Assembly (NCBI GenBank): GCA_945643635.1
Contig: CALZFC010000017.1
Location: 4,426,501 to 4,490,500, forward strand
Direction: 5' to 3'
Origin: Allodiplogaster sudhausi
Taxonomy: Eukaryota; Nematoda; Chromadorea; Rhabditida; Diplogasteridae
DNA length: 64,000 nt
The notes beneath the pieces were generated by a model. That model was not told the origin of the DNA. It saw only the letters and a program-made list of their open reading frames with translations, and searched no databases. The translations under genes and the position numbers were made by a program. Positions 36,352-47,744 of this stretch are shown here, one piece after another; the stretch's first letter is position 1; each line of letters starts with the position of its first letter.

Positions 36352-37362
36352 CTCCCCTGTGTTCAGTGTCTTCGTTATGTCTTGGCGCAGCTACGGTAAC
36401 CGCAACACTCACTCTACTCTTACATTCTTTCTTCCACAATCTCTCTTTCTCCCTCTGTCTCTCTCACTCTTTGTCTCTTTATACTCTCTCTCTACTCTCT
36501 CTCTCTCTCTTTCACTCTTCCCGCATTCACCCGACGCAATAGGCGCCATGCTGTCGGAAGGGGGGGGGAGTCTGGGGGGATAATGACTCCGATGGAAGCA
36601 GCTTCTCTAATTGACTGATTGTGATTGGCTAGTCTCACTCGGGCCAGACAACGATTAATTGCATCAACAAAGAAGCAGTGGCTGATTGATCGGGCAAAGG
36701 AAGAGGAAACTAAGGATATTTTAGCAAGTGTATCACTTTGAATCTGCTATAAAAAAATTTAAAAAATTAAAAATAAAAATACAAAAAAATGCTACTTGGC
36801 CATAGTGAGCAGAGGACTGAGTCGAGGACGAATTCTCAAGTTCGCTCGCCGGCGTGTCAGCAATCGTGTGAGCGCCTAGGAAAAATTGTACTAATTAATT
36901 ATATTAATTTGAAAAAAATTGAAAATAAGTAATGATAAAGAAAAGGGTACTAAAAAAAGAGAACTATTATATGTATATTTAAAAAAAATAAATAATAAAA
37001 TAAAATACCACAAAACGCCGACGGACTCGGGGCGCGAGCGGCGCCACCGTTTGGCGAGACGCTGCCGCTGTCGGTGCTTAGAGCGGTACTGCCGCCACCG
37101 CTGCCGCCACTCACACGTCTGCCGCGTGCCTTGTAGCCGCGAGGCCGCCGCCGATAGGAGCCCTCGTCGAACTGGTACTCGCAGCTCTCCGAGATTGTCC
37201 ACTTGTGGCCCTTGCGACCGCTGGTGTGGAAAAGGAGCAGGGATAAGCGGAATGCAACCATTCTATAGACAACGGGGCGCTGTGCAAAGAGTGGTTTTCA
37301 GGCGATGGCGAAGAGATCGAGAGAACGAGATGGAGAAAAAGAGAGAAAGAGGGGGAGAGAAA

Positions 37363-37400
<38 letters not shown>

Positions 37401-37950
37401 GACCGCTCGCCGGCCTCCTTGGGCAGCTTGACGAAGCAGTCGTTCAGCGACAGATTGTGTCTGATTGAGTTGCGCCATCCGATGTACTCGCTTCGGAAGA
37501 ACTCGTGCCTCTCCTGCAGATACGAGTAGATCTCGGCGAGCGTCGCCTTCTTGTCGGCTCGGTGCTGCAATTCAAATTTAAATGTTTTAGATCAATAATT
37601 TTTGTATTTCCATTCATTTATTTTTGTATTTCCATGAAATAAATACATTAGATTATTATTTTTTTTAAATATAAAATGAAATACATCTAGTGAAGCATTA
37701 AAAAAACTAATATATATATATATATTTCTTGCTATAAAAATTTGTTATTGAGAAGTAAAAAAAAATTCTAGTAGCTCACATGAATAGCCATGGCAATGAG
37801 CGCAATGTACGAGTAGGGCGGCTTTTCCTGGCGCTTGACGCCGGCGCCACCACTGCTGGCACCAGATGCATCAGACAATGTTCGATTGCCTTTCCGCCGA
37901 TTTCCGCCGCCGCTGCAGCCGCCAGACTTCGCCAACGATGCGCCCGCCAT
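32877..37950 (-). CDS. let-381: Forkhead transcription factor, FoxF type (458 aa)
   Basis: Eight minus-strand exons: 37950-37780, 37564-37404, 37220-37009, 36875-36796, 34260-34072, 33861-33800, 33530-33319 and 33166-32877. They total 459 codons with stop. The forkhead DNA-binding domain spans about residues 40-145: [16 protein letters not shown], then [20 protein letters not shown], then GRKGHKWTI, then the wing [12 protein letters not shown]. The RRRPRG after an acidic EG is typical of FoxF; the C. elegans member is let-381. I assign the symbol by family, not by alignment. The C-terminal half is Ser/Ala/Gln-rich with two gut-like low-complexity stretches ([20 protein letters not shown]) and an acidic/basic tail ([10 protein letters not shown]). 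A TTCCTTCTTCAG sits three bases before the ATG, a possible trans-splice site. The donor of exon 3 could also be three bases earlier. Confidence 0.9.
34261..36795. repeat. Large repeat-filled intron of the forkhead gene
   Basis: A 2.5 kb intron carrying alternating tracts: GA 34690-34920, CT 35040-35120 and 35235-35405, GA 35655-35800 and 35950-35985, GA 36165-36215, CT 36300-36350 and 36430-36520. Other introns of the gene hold CT at 34025-34069 (directly after the exon 5 donor, as GA on the coding strand) and GA at 33540-33595. Confidence 0.85.
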
Positions 37951-39600
37951 TTGCTGAAGAAGGAAATAAGCATTTTCAAAGAGCAGTAATTCGGCTCATT
38001 CTCTATGTTATATATGTAGCATTCAAACTAAATCTTCTCGAGTTTCACCGAAAATAACAAGGTATTGAGGGCTGCCGATCCCTACAGGACCCAGCAACCA
38101 GCCTACCGTATCCACACCCTTCACTGGCTGCCAGCAAATGGAAGGAGGGACGGGGGCAAGGGTTAGAGAGGTTGGATAAGAATCCTAAGGTGTGTTGGTC
38201 TTCTGAGAATCTCTAAGCTCTCATGGCGTGAATCGTGTTACGCTTGAGTGAAGACAAGAAAAAAGTCGCTTCGCGGGGACGGGTTAGGGGGAGACAATGG
38301 AAAGGATGATCATGGATGGCACTGCGCCGGCAGCCACGTCGGCCATGGCTTCTCTATCCGTGCGGCTTTCCGGGGATACGTGGGCAGCCAGGCGGCAAGT
38401 GACACGTTGAAGAGACTAATTTAAGACAACAGAGGAAGCGAGATGAGAGGGAGAGAGGGGAGAGGGGTGAGAAAGAAACAAGACCGTGCAGAGAGGAAGA
38501 GAGACTTATTGTTAGAAAGAAAGAGAGAGAGATAAATTCCAGAAAAGAATAGATGAGAGTAATATCAAAAAAAGCATCTTGTACGAACTGCAAGCAGTAG
38601 TGAAAAGAGAGAAAGAGAGAAGGGAGAAGGGAGAAACGAAATGTGCATTTTATATGAGAATCTATCAGGTAAAGCAAGTTTTAAAGGAGTCGAGAAGGAG
38701 GAGTGGAAGATAAGGAGATAATGGAAGATAATGGAAGATAAGGATTGGGCTTTGTCCAGTGGGAAGGCTGAAAGTGGAAAATTTAGCAATTTAGAAGGAA
38801 AGCGGTATTATATGTTCGGAAGAGATTAGGAAGGCCGTAATGATGCTTTGAATAAGGGGTTGATAAAAGATAAAATACGTTGATAAAAGATAAAACATGC
38901 GCGCACCCGACCACAGATTTCTTCAGACAATGTTGGAGAGCAGAGAGCAGGAGTCTGCATGCGATGAGCAGAAGGGAGGGGGGGGGGGGGTTAAGGAGGA
39001 AAAGAATGAGAGTATGCGAAGGGGGGATAAGGTGGAGGGGGTCCAGAATGTTGAAAACAGACAGACTGGCGGGCAATGTTTTGCTTCGATGGCAAATCAC
39101 CTGCGAACTTGGAGAGAGCAACTGGAAAAAAACGAGGAGAAAAGACAGAGAAATTGAGATAAATCACGGCATTATGCTACATTTTATATAATATATGTAT
39201 TTTACAAACAGGCAGATGTATTTTACGGCTGTTTTCCAATGACTAGACATGGGAAGGATCTCTTGCTTGCGGCGGCCAGAGACCACGAGATCTTGTGGCT
39301 AGAATAGAGCAGAATAAAGTTCATAGTAAAAAGGAGCGACAAAGATCGTTAGGGAGTGGGATTTTATAAGTGAACAAGGAAAAATGAGGAAGTGTTTCAT
39401 GAAGATGAAGAGGAAATGGAATATCGCACAATTATGTATGTTGAGCACAGTATGTTTAGCACAAATGAAAGGTTAAAATAGCCTAAAAAAAAAACTCAAT
39501 CTTGAATTCGCGCTTTTTGCCTGAAACAAGGGCGCGATTTAGAGAGACGCGACTACAATTCGTAAGCAGAATTCAACTATGAGTTTCGTATTCCTTTACA
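37951..39600. other. Spacer upstream of the forkhead gene
   Basis: GC-richer patches at 38060-38160 and 38320-38410 may be promoter or 5' leader of the forkhead gene; neither gives a convincing exon. GA-rich DNA lies at 38440-38640. A repeat related to 4600-4700 (CAAGGGCGCGATTTAGAGAG) lies at 39490-39590. Confidence 0.4.
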
Positions 39601-39610
39601 AGTTAAATGT

Positions 39611-40101
39611 TTAAAAAGAAGCCTTCGGCTCGATGTCGTCCAGTCCCTGCAGCTCTTCCTTGAACGTCTTGATAGGGTGCAGCTGTTGGTGGTGGTTGAT
39701 GACGTAGCCCTCCTGAGCTGCTGCTGCTTCGTAGACCACATCACACATTGGATGACTGCCACCATCAGAGCGATGCTCGTGGAAGCTACCGTAGAATTCG
39801 CTGCAAGACCCATTTCGTTTAGGGAAGGAAACAAACGTTCTTTTTGACAATATTTCAAATTCGAATGTTTTCCCTTATCTATTGTCTTCGAATTACGCAT
39901 TACAAATCATGGACTAAATCACTTTATAACATGAATTGTACGACGGTGGATAAATGATTTTAGTAAAAAGGAGGAGAAGAAATAGAAGATGACAAGAATT
40001 ACAAAAGGCCAAAGGCAGTTCTTAGAGCGCACGACTGCTCGAGTTCGACGTTGCTCGCTGATATAAACTCGTCCAAAACGCTGCTTGGCTAATGTATAAG
40101 C

Positions 40102-40161
<60 letters not shown>

Positions 40162-40622
40162 GGAGAGAGGGAGAGAGGGAGAGAAAGAGAGAGGGAGAGA
40201 GGGAGAGAGGGAGAGAAAGAGAGAGGGAGAGAGGGAGAGAAAGAGAGAGGGAGAGAGGGAGAGAGGGAGAGAGGGAGAGAAAGAGAGCCAGAACGTGTGT
40301 ATGTTTATGATTTACCTTTCCGTCTTGAGTCTCGACTGCGCCGGAATAAATAATACACAACACCTAATGAATAGGCCTCGTTTGTTTACGTCTTGATCAG
40401 CTATAAAGAGGAGCTTCTGTAAGGAAATGGAAGGAAGGCTGACCGGTGGTGCGCGAGGTCGTTTCCAAGGTCGTGACCACCTGGCCCGTGACCGGTCGCT
40501 GACATGGAGATGTGCTCGAGGGGAGGAAGAGAAGATGAGCTGAGCATGACGTCATGCTCCGAGATCATTGCCGGATGATGAATGCTGCTGGTGCTGCCGG
40601 TTTCGGACATCTCCAGAGTCAT
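39611..40622 (-). CDS. Unrecognised His/Ser-rich acidic protein (122 aa)
   Basis: Minus-strand exons 40622-40444 and 39800-39611 join in phase (123 codons with stop). The start is MTLEMSETGSTSSIHHPAMI. The middle is rich in Ser, His and Gly (HISMSATGHGPGGHDLGND). The second exon includes EFYGSFHEHRSDGGSHPMCD and ends KTFKEELQGLDDIEPKASF. FKEE fits a sumoylation-type motif, but that is weak. The composition suggests a nuclear regulatory protein, without a recognised DNA-binding domain. It lies on the same strand as and upstream of the forkhead gene. A second possible last exon (40088-40022, in the same phase, ending SNSSSRAL) precedes the first; alternative splicing is possible. It could also be the end of a longer gene if the ATG is internal. 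Confidence 0.5.
40100..40290. repeat. GA/GGGAGAGA microsatellite
   Basis: Perfect (GA)n passing into GGGAGAGA and AAGAGAGA units. It lies in the intron of the 122-residue protein gene and forms the pyrimidine tract leading to the alternative exon's region on the minus strand. Confidence 0.95.
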
Positions 40623-40699
40623 TCTCTTACCCCCCTCTCTTCCTACCAATCGGCATCCCGCTGGGCGGAGTCAGTCAGCGAAGGGCGCTCCTCAATTTT

Positions 40700-43660
40700 T
40701 GTTGGGGCCAATCACCCCCACCACCGCCAGCTTCTCGTCTCTATTGGTATCGGCTCAGCTTTCAGCCCTCTGCCCTCTGCCCTCTTCACTCTCTCCTCTC
40801 TCTTCCCCTGTCTTTCTCGGTCTCGCTCTCTCTCCTCTCTCTCTCATCTCTCTCTCTCTCTCTCTACCCTGTCTTTCTCGGTCTCTCACTCTTGTTCTGC
40901 CCAATGACACCCATCCAGTAAGAGAGCCCACAAAGTGACACTTGGAAACTGAGGCGAGAGATGGAATTGAGAAGAGAGAGAGAGCGATCGAACTTGAAGT
41001 GAAGCAATGATGGAAAGGAAGACTGGAGGACGAGATCTAAAAAAATGGAAGATGAATCGTTCTGAGCGAGATTCACGTGCATTCTGAACAATCAGAACTC
41101 ATTGTCAATTATCCTCCTGACTTCCTTTGAAGATATGGCTTACTTTTAAAATAAGTTGTAGTTTATTATGAACTGTTAGTTCCTCTCCAAAAAAACACAA
41201 TTATCAAATTAAATTTAGACAAGTTTATATGATGCCGTGATAATATTTTTGCGGCTTCACTTGGCGAATGTATAGGGAAAAATAATTTAATTGTAAACAA
41301 AACTATTGATTTTTGAATAGGTGCGTTTTCTGCAGCTTGAATCGCAATGCACAAATGTTGCAGAACGAGTGAAGAGACGGCCAGAGAGAAGCCCTAGAGA
41401 GAGAGAAATGATGTTTACTTTTTTTTCCAAGAGAGGTCATTTATGTAAGTCTTAAAAAATGAAAATGCCATTGCTTTGCTGTTTTTAAAATATTTTTTGA
41501 ATTTATGATTCGCTTACTGAAAGAACAGACAGCTCTCATAAGTTCGGTTACTCACTCCTCTAACATACTATTCTAGTTTTATGAAAAAGCAAAGATATTC
41601 CATTTCTATCCTTTCCATCATTCAAAGTTCGTCGAACAATCTTTGCTTTGAACGGTAAATTTTTGTTGATACATACGTCTTTTATTCACCCGATTTAGTT
41701 TGGCTTTTAATGTTCGTCTCAAACTAGCGATACAATTCAGTGCAATTCAGCCAAGACATATGTATGTATGTACATAGTTTCCACTTCACCATTGCAAATT
41801 TTGCATTCAATAAATGATATATTTAATGTTAAGGTCCTCTTTGAAATTGTTAGTCTTTTTTTTAAAGTTAACTCGAATTTCAAGCTACATACAAACCTAT
41901 ACATACATATGTATGTACATATATATATTACTCGGATACCGATGGCCGAGTGTGAGGAATAAATCAGCTTAACAAACTTCCGGTTATATACTTAACGTAG
42001 CTTACAAGTATGCGGCTGAAGCCAGAGTCGGAACAAAGTGTATAGAATTAATACAGAACGAGAGACAGAGAGAGAAAGAGAGAGAGAGAGAGAGATTGAG
42101 AAAAAAGATGGAGTTAGAATGAGCGGGTGACATGGAAGTGCATGAAATATGTACGCTATTAGTTTCTTTTTTCTATTTCTGTGGAAAAGTGTCGAGGAGT
42201 CGTCAATGTGCGACCCAGAATCTCATGACTTACTCAACGACACTCTTTCTCTAAGTGATCTAGGTGTTCTTGGATTAGACACTGATTCATCTTTATTACC
42301 TAAGATTTGTCACTCCTAAAATCAAGTTAATACATAATACGCAGTTTTATGCAGTATTATGCAACAATTCGCAAATGACACAATCCAATTTGTTTGGATG
42401 CTATTTAAAAAATGATTTAACCGAGTGAAGGTGGACTTTAAAGCATTGCTTCTTCTTAAAGCATATATATCGATACTCTTTCTGTGTGAACTGTAAATTA
42501 ATTTTCCAAAGTCCCTTTCCCGATTTTGCCTTACATTCTCATCCGAATGTTTCTTGATGATTACTTGTTATCAACAATTTCTCTACAATGCCTAGGATGG
42601 ATAGCGTTTAAGTAAAGGAAACTGAAAACCCCTTGGAACAATTGGAATTTCTCCCTCCGAGAGAGAGTGTGAGAAGGCCTCCGTTGGTTGCCTTGACAGC
42701 GGCGAGAAGGCATAACGCGCACCGCAGGAATCTGAATACGCATCGTTAGCGTTCTCTTTCTCCGTATTTCTCTCTTCCCCCACATCGTGCTTCACATTTT
42801 CGGTGCGTGTTCTCACCGTCGTCAGATTCCTCTCATTTGTTGCACGCTATTTCCGTTTTCTCTCTTCGCGAGAGGATCCATAGGGCCTCTGCAGCTTGAT
42901 CTCGGAATACTAGAGATAATCTCGGATGTGAAGTGTTTTTTTTATTATTATCTTGCCTTCTTCACCGTTTTGGGCACATTGAGGCGAAAGGGCAAAGATA
43001 TATGTTTATAGACAACAATGGAATCGTTTTGAAGGAAAAGCGAGAAAGACAAAAGCGAGCAGGGAAAGAAAAAAATAATAGAGAGCATATGATGAGCAGA
43101 AAAGTAGATTAATAATAAAGAAAAAAAGAGAATATTTTGTAAGTGATCTCTCTCGGATGGCCTGATTGTGAATAAAAGGAGGCGCGACAAAGTGACGTTC
43201 CCTTGAGAAAGGAGGAACATCACAATCCGGGTAGCGCTGATGTGATAAATATTAATGGTAAGTGATAGTGAATTGTAATCAGGACAGATTTGTACTCTGT
43301 TTTCGAGAAATTCTAACAGCATTCTTTACAATCTTCCGCAGTAGTTGACAAATCTTAAGCAATAATTACGTGCCCAAATGACTATAGTAAAAATTATAAG
43401 GAACAGGGTAGTAGGTAGAGCACAGTGATCTATTAGCGAAGAATTGTGCACATGATGCGGCTTTTTCTATTACTTTTTCTTTACTTTTCTACCTCTAATT
43501 TGTATTTTCTATTATGCCTGAATTAATTGACTTGATTTTTTTATTCTGCTATGCAATTTCACGCTTGCTGATCCGAAAGAGATTGTATTTATCTTTTTCT
43601 TAATTATAAATATGGAGATATGGAGAGAAGGCGGATTTCTTCGGAATTAAAGGTCTCTCA
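40700..43660. other. 3 kb intergenic stretch
   Basis: CT repeats at 40790-40890, GA at 42060-42100, and ACATATGTATGT motifs near 41757-41775 and 41900-41930. AT-rich otherwise. Open frames at 42560-42820 lack convincing splice sites. Confidence 0.45.
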
Positions 43661-43669
43661 CTCTTCCAG

Positions 43670-43780
43670 GTGTTCTCCATGACATTCCCACCCCTTCGGC
43701 TGCATTCTCCTCTTGGAAGCACGAGCAGAGACACGCCGACCGAGCTCTCTTCCTCCTACTTCTCCTCCGAATACACCGAG
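43670..43780 (+). CDS. Candidate internal exon, unrecognised
   Basis: CTCTTCCAG, then 37 codons of coding-like sequence in phase 0, then GAG with GTTTGG. The peptide includes SMTFPPLRLHSPLGSTSRDT and then ELSSSYFSSEYTE. Third positions favour G/C as in the confident exons. No partner exon was found, so the gene cannot be completed. Function is unknown. Confidence 0.3.
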
Positions 43781-44079
43781 GTTTGGATTTGCTTGTATGC
43801 CTTAAACACAACACATATAGGTTGCGAGCCTTACACATCCATTCTCGCCAACCTGACATACATATGTATGTATATCAAGAGAGAAACCCTTTCCGTGTTT
43901 TATGGCACCTTTTTTTTAATATATTTCATGTACCCATAACCCTGCAGGTGTAGGTTGCAACTATCGTTCTTTGCGTGCCCTTTCCGCGGGAGCCCTCGTC
44001 AATAATCCACTCTTAAAATCCCTGCGCGCCGTTCTTTCTAATTTCTCGCACCAGCCACTTCATTACATGTGCCTGTTAG

Positions 44080-44225
44080 AGAGAGTGAGAGAGAGATATA
44101 GGGAGACAAAGAGAGAGATATATATGTATATAGGGAGACAAAGAGAGAGAGAGATATAGAGAGGGACAAAGAGAGAGTGATAGAGAGGCAAAGAGACGGA
44201 GAGATAGAGAGACGAAGAGAGAAAT
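44080..44225. repeat. GA/GACAAAGA microsatellite with short duplication
   Basis: Repeats of AGGGAGACAAAGAGAGAGAT flank a TATATGTATATA piece, then imperfect GA units. Confidence 0.85.
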
Positions 44226-44718
44226 GAAAAAAAAACAGAAATAGAGCATATATGTCATGTGGACAAAATAGGTTCTCGAAAGATTATGGAAATGCATATA
44301 TATTAATGATGCATCACATCAGCAACTTCCCTCTCTCGATTCTCTCCTTCTCCCATACTTCCTTTCACTCTCTCACAATCTCTCGTTCTCTCACTCGACC
44401 TCCCTGACAATCACTCTCCATAATGCCTTCGGCCAGCCGATTTCCGTTGCTGCAATAAAACTGTTCCCCATATCCATGAAAGTAAAATGCGCGCCATTTG
44501 CGCAAGCAGAATAGGCTCTTTTTGTTTATCATGTCTCTTTGGATAGCTGCCTCGTTTCCGGATGTGTTCATATCTGAAAGTGTCTGCTTTTTTCTTACAT
44601 ATCCTCTCATTTTCTCTGTTATAATTGTTTTTAACATGTCCAAATGTGTGTTACTTACTTCATACATATATTCCGAACTCGGTTAAAAAAATATTTCGTA
44701 ATGAAGATGGTGACTTTT

Positions 44719-45034
44719 TTATTGTCTACTACACGCCGAGAACCACAGTAAACATGGAGTTGGCTGTTGTTTTCGAAAGCTGAATTGGTCGTCATTTCCC
44801 TGAAGAGAATAGCTACGCGGCTGCTGTTGATAAGATAGAGTACATTGAAAGGCTTCATCTTGTGCCGTTTGTTGGCGTGCATTGCTTGCCTAGTTTACTT
44901 CCATCTCTCTCTCTCTCTCTCACGCTCACTCTCTCTCTATACTTCATCAACTTCCTTCTCTCTTCCAAGCTTGCACCCGTTCGGGCATCTCTTTTTCTCT
45001 CGCGCTTTCGTATCTCTCTTCTTCTCTCTCCGTT

Positions 45035-45067
<33 letters not shown>

Positions 45068-45174
45068 GCACACCCGCGTAGATTCCTTGGCATTCCTGAG
45101 AGCAGCCGCTTCGTACTTAGCACTCTTCCGCGTTCCCACGCCTTTCAGATGCCTTCCAGCGCCGACAAAGAAGA
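44719..45174 (-). CDS. Candidate end of a dsRNA-binding-domain protein
   Basis: Minus-strand exon 45174-45074 follows TTTATTCTAG and reads FFVGAGRHLKGVGTRKSAKY, continuing EAAALRNAKESTR. This resembles the last strand and helix of a double-stranded-RNA-binding motif (G-x-G-x-x-K-x-A-K-x-x-A-A). Its donor (GTGTGC) is in phase 0. A possible final exon, 44889-44719, begins after ACTAG in phase 0, is Gln-rich (ASNARQQTAQDEAF) and ends at TAA 44719-44721. The first half of the domain and the rest of the gene were not found upstream. It may be a fragment, or upstream exons may be short. A CT tract (44905-45070) lies in the intron. Confidence 0.35.
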
Positions 45175-45199
45175 CTAGAATAAACAACAGAAAGTATCA

Positions 45200-47735
45200 T
45201 GTACACCTTTGTCAGTGGTTTTGCTCTTAAAAAAACCCTAATACCTTAATTTCTACCCTGTTCATTCACTCTCACTATCTGTCTTTAGAACTGATTAACT
45301 CTCTTTCACTATTGCTCTCTCTCACTCTCTCTACATATATCACTTCATCTCAGTCAGTCCCATTCACACTCCTTGACCATTATGTCTCCTCGTACTCACT
45401 CTCCCCAAATTCTCGCACCACCTTCTTATCCACATTTCTTTCTCTTTTCCACTCTCTCTCTCTCTCTCTTCGACAATTCAAGAGTGCCTATCACGAGACT
45501 TGCAGCTTTAAATGTTGCACAAGCGTAGAATTAAAATAAAATCTTGCTTCGCGTTCCCATCGTCGTTTTTACAATCTCCTATCGGGTCAACAAATCGTAG
45601 AGAGGAAAAGCCTGGGAATGCAGGCCTCACGTGATTTATCCACCCTTTCGCCCATGAGCAACCTTTTTTTGTGGTGAAAGAGTCAGATCTAACATTTATC
45701 TTTTATGCAATTTCTGTGCAGCGAAAATTGAAAATTTAATACCATAATATTTTTCATGGAATTATTACAGCCTGTTTCCGTCTGCATTTGTTAGGATCTC
45801 ATACTGCTCTAGAGTATGTTTTTGCACTTTGAAGAATGTTTAACCAGAATATTTACTACATAAAATCTTAACTTCCTATCACGTCATGTATCCTCTCTGC
45901 TTGTGACTCCTTTTCCGGTTCTTGTTTATACGTCGAGCGGAGAAAAATAGCGCATCGTTCTATCCGCTCCGCTCTAACAATAAGAAGGGCGCTCATGTGA
46001 GCAGAAATTATACGTCTTCTTGTCTGTCGCCATGAATAGTAAAGGGCATATGTATGTAGCTATTATTAATAGATAGACAGTACGTGTATCACGCTTGTAC
46101 GTAGTTAAGTAGCTTTTGTATATTAAAATGGTCGGATAACAGAACTCCAAATGATATAATACAAATAAATGACGGTAAAAATACTTGCACACAAAAATAC
46201 TGACAGTCTTTTTTAATGCCTTACAAGTCTTTTTAATGTTTTAGTCCTTTTATTCCTTTGTTATTTTCACTAATCGTGCTTTCTGAGTAATATTTATGGT
46301 TAGCCTCCTTTTCCCCCGCGATGAAGTCTCAAGTCCTACGCTCGCATTAAGGATAGCGCCATTAAGATGATTAGCCAAATGACGCCAAGTAGAAACGCAG
46401 GAACATGCCATCGATCACTCTAAATGTGCAGAAAACGTCCATTAATTTTATGTTCTCTTTGAAAGTCGATTACCTTGAATTAGTTTCTCTCTCTCCCTCT
46501 TTCTCTCTCTCTTTCTCTCTCTCGCTCTCTTTCCCTCTCTTTCAACTACTATCTTTCTTTTATATGTTTATTCTCAGCAGATTTTGTTGCTGAACCCGTT
46601 CAAAGACATTTCAGATTTTGAACCTGATGCAGATATATATGATAGTAGTCTGTAATATCAATGATAGTAGTCTGTAATTCTACCAGCGGTACTGCTCCTT
46701 GTCTAAGTTCTCTTTGAATGAAGTGTTCTCGACTTTTCTCTTTCTCGTTCAGTCTCTATTTATTAGTCTCGGACACCCTCGAGGAAATGCCTTTTTCTGT
46801 GTTAGAATTAGAACACGTTAGACGAAGCCTCAGTTTTTCTCGCTTCACGCTTCTAAGAAGAATCGTTCAAAAACAATTACCTTTTTTTATTTATTTATAG
46901 ATATAAATCAATTCGCGTGACAGAATGCCGTCTATAGCCAAAAGCCTCAAAAAGTCAAATCTCATTCAATAAAAGAGTAGTAAACAAGCGATTTCCCATA
47001 TTGCATCGAACGTAATTATCGGGTAATTGTGCTTATTTTTCAAACCCACGCATTTCAACAAGGCGTATGTATGCATTCCTATGTAGCTTCAACGATTTAT
47101 ACTGTTGTTATCCTCGCTTGCTAGCATTTCACAATATTTATTAATTAGCTATTTTCCCTTGCTGATTCCACGGAATCTTCTCGACGTCGTTGCACAACGT
47201 CTTCTTTTACGAAGATCTCTCCGCTTCGGCTTACTTACTTAGACGACATTTCTCCAAATGAAGCCTTCACTAAGCTCATGACCCGGTTGCTTCGCTAATA
47301 ACCTGAAGGGCTTCCCCAACTCTTACATTTGATCTTCTCCCTTTTTTTCAAGCTCCTCCCTCATTAATCCATCTTTCTTTTTTCCACTTTGTTCGTGTTG
47401 ACCACCTGGATAGTCCTGGCCGCGAATACATAATTAAACTATTAACAATAAGCTGAAAGCCAATGTTTACAAGCTCATTCAATTAAATTTGCCTCGCATT
47501 CCAGCTGAAACTATGTACATATGACGAGTGTTTTCTAGCAAGCGGCGAATCAATTGGCTCTGTTATCATGAAAGTGGTCGATCTAATCAGGCGAAAGCCA
47601 ACGCCCCTAGGAAACATATATGTATAAGCTGTGCTCATTGTAAAGCTAAACATATACATACGGAGGTTTAAGCAGTTTACGGAGTAGTCAGTGTCTACAG
47701 TATTCCTTTTTCTTTAAATTTAAATATTATATTTT
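45200..47735. other. Intergenic, AT-rich, no gene seen
   Basis: Contains short CT tracts (45300-45335, 45450-45470, 46485-46540) and a direct repeat of ATGATAGTAGTCTGTAAT at about 46639 and 46661. No exon with believable borders was found. Confidence 0.45.
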
Positions 47736-47736
47736 T

Positions 47737-47738
47737 AG
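47737..47738 (+). promoter_or_regulatory. Acceptor-like AG just before the large gene's ATG
   Basis: ATATTTTTAG ends six bases before the ATG at 47745. In nematodes such a site is typical for spliced-leader trans-splicing; a spliced 5' leader exon is the alternative. Confidence 0.4.
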
Positions 47739-47744
47739 CGCGTA

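Noticed and set aside
38060..38160. Plus-strand frame around DPYRTQQPAYRIHTLHWLPA as a retroelement fragment
   Set aside because: The LHWLP resemblance to LINE reverse transcriptase is too short and the following sequence does not fit.
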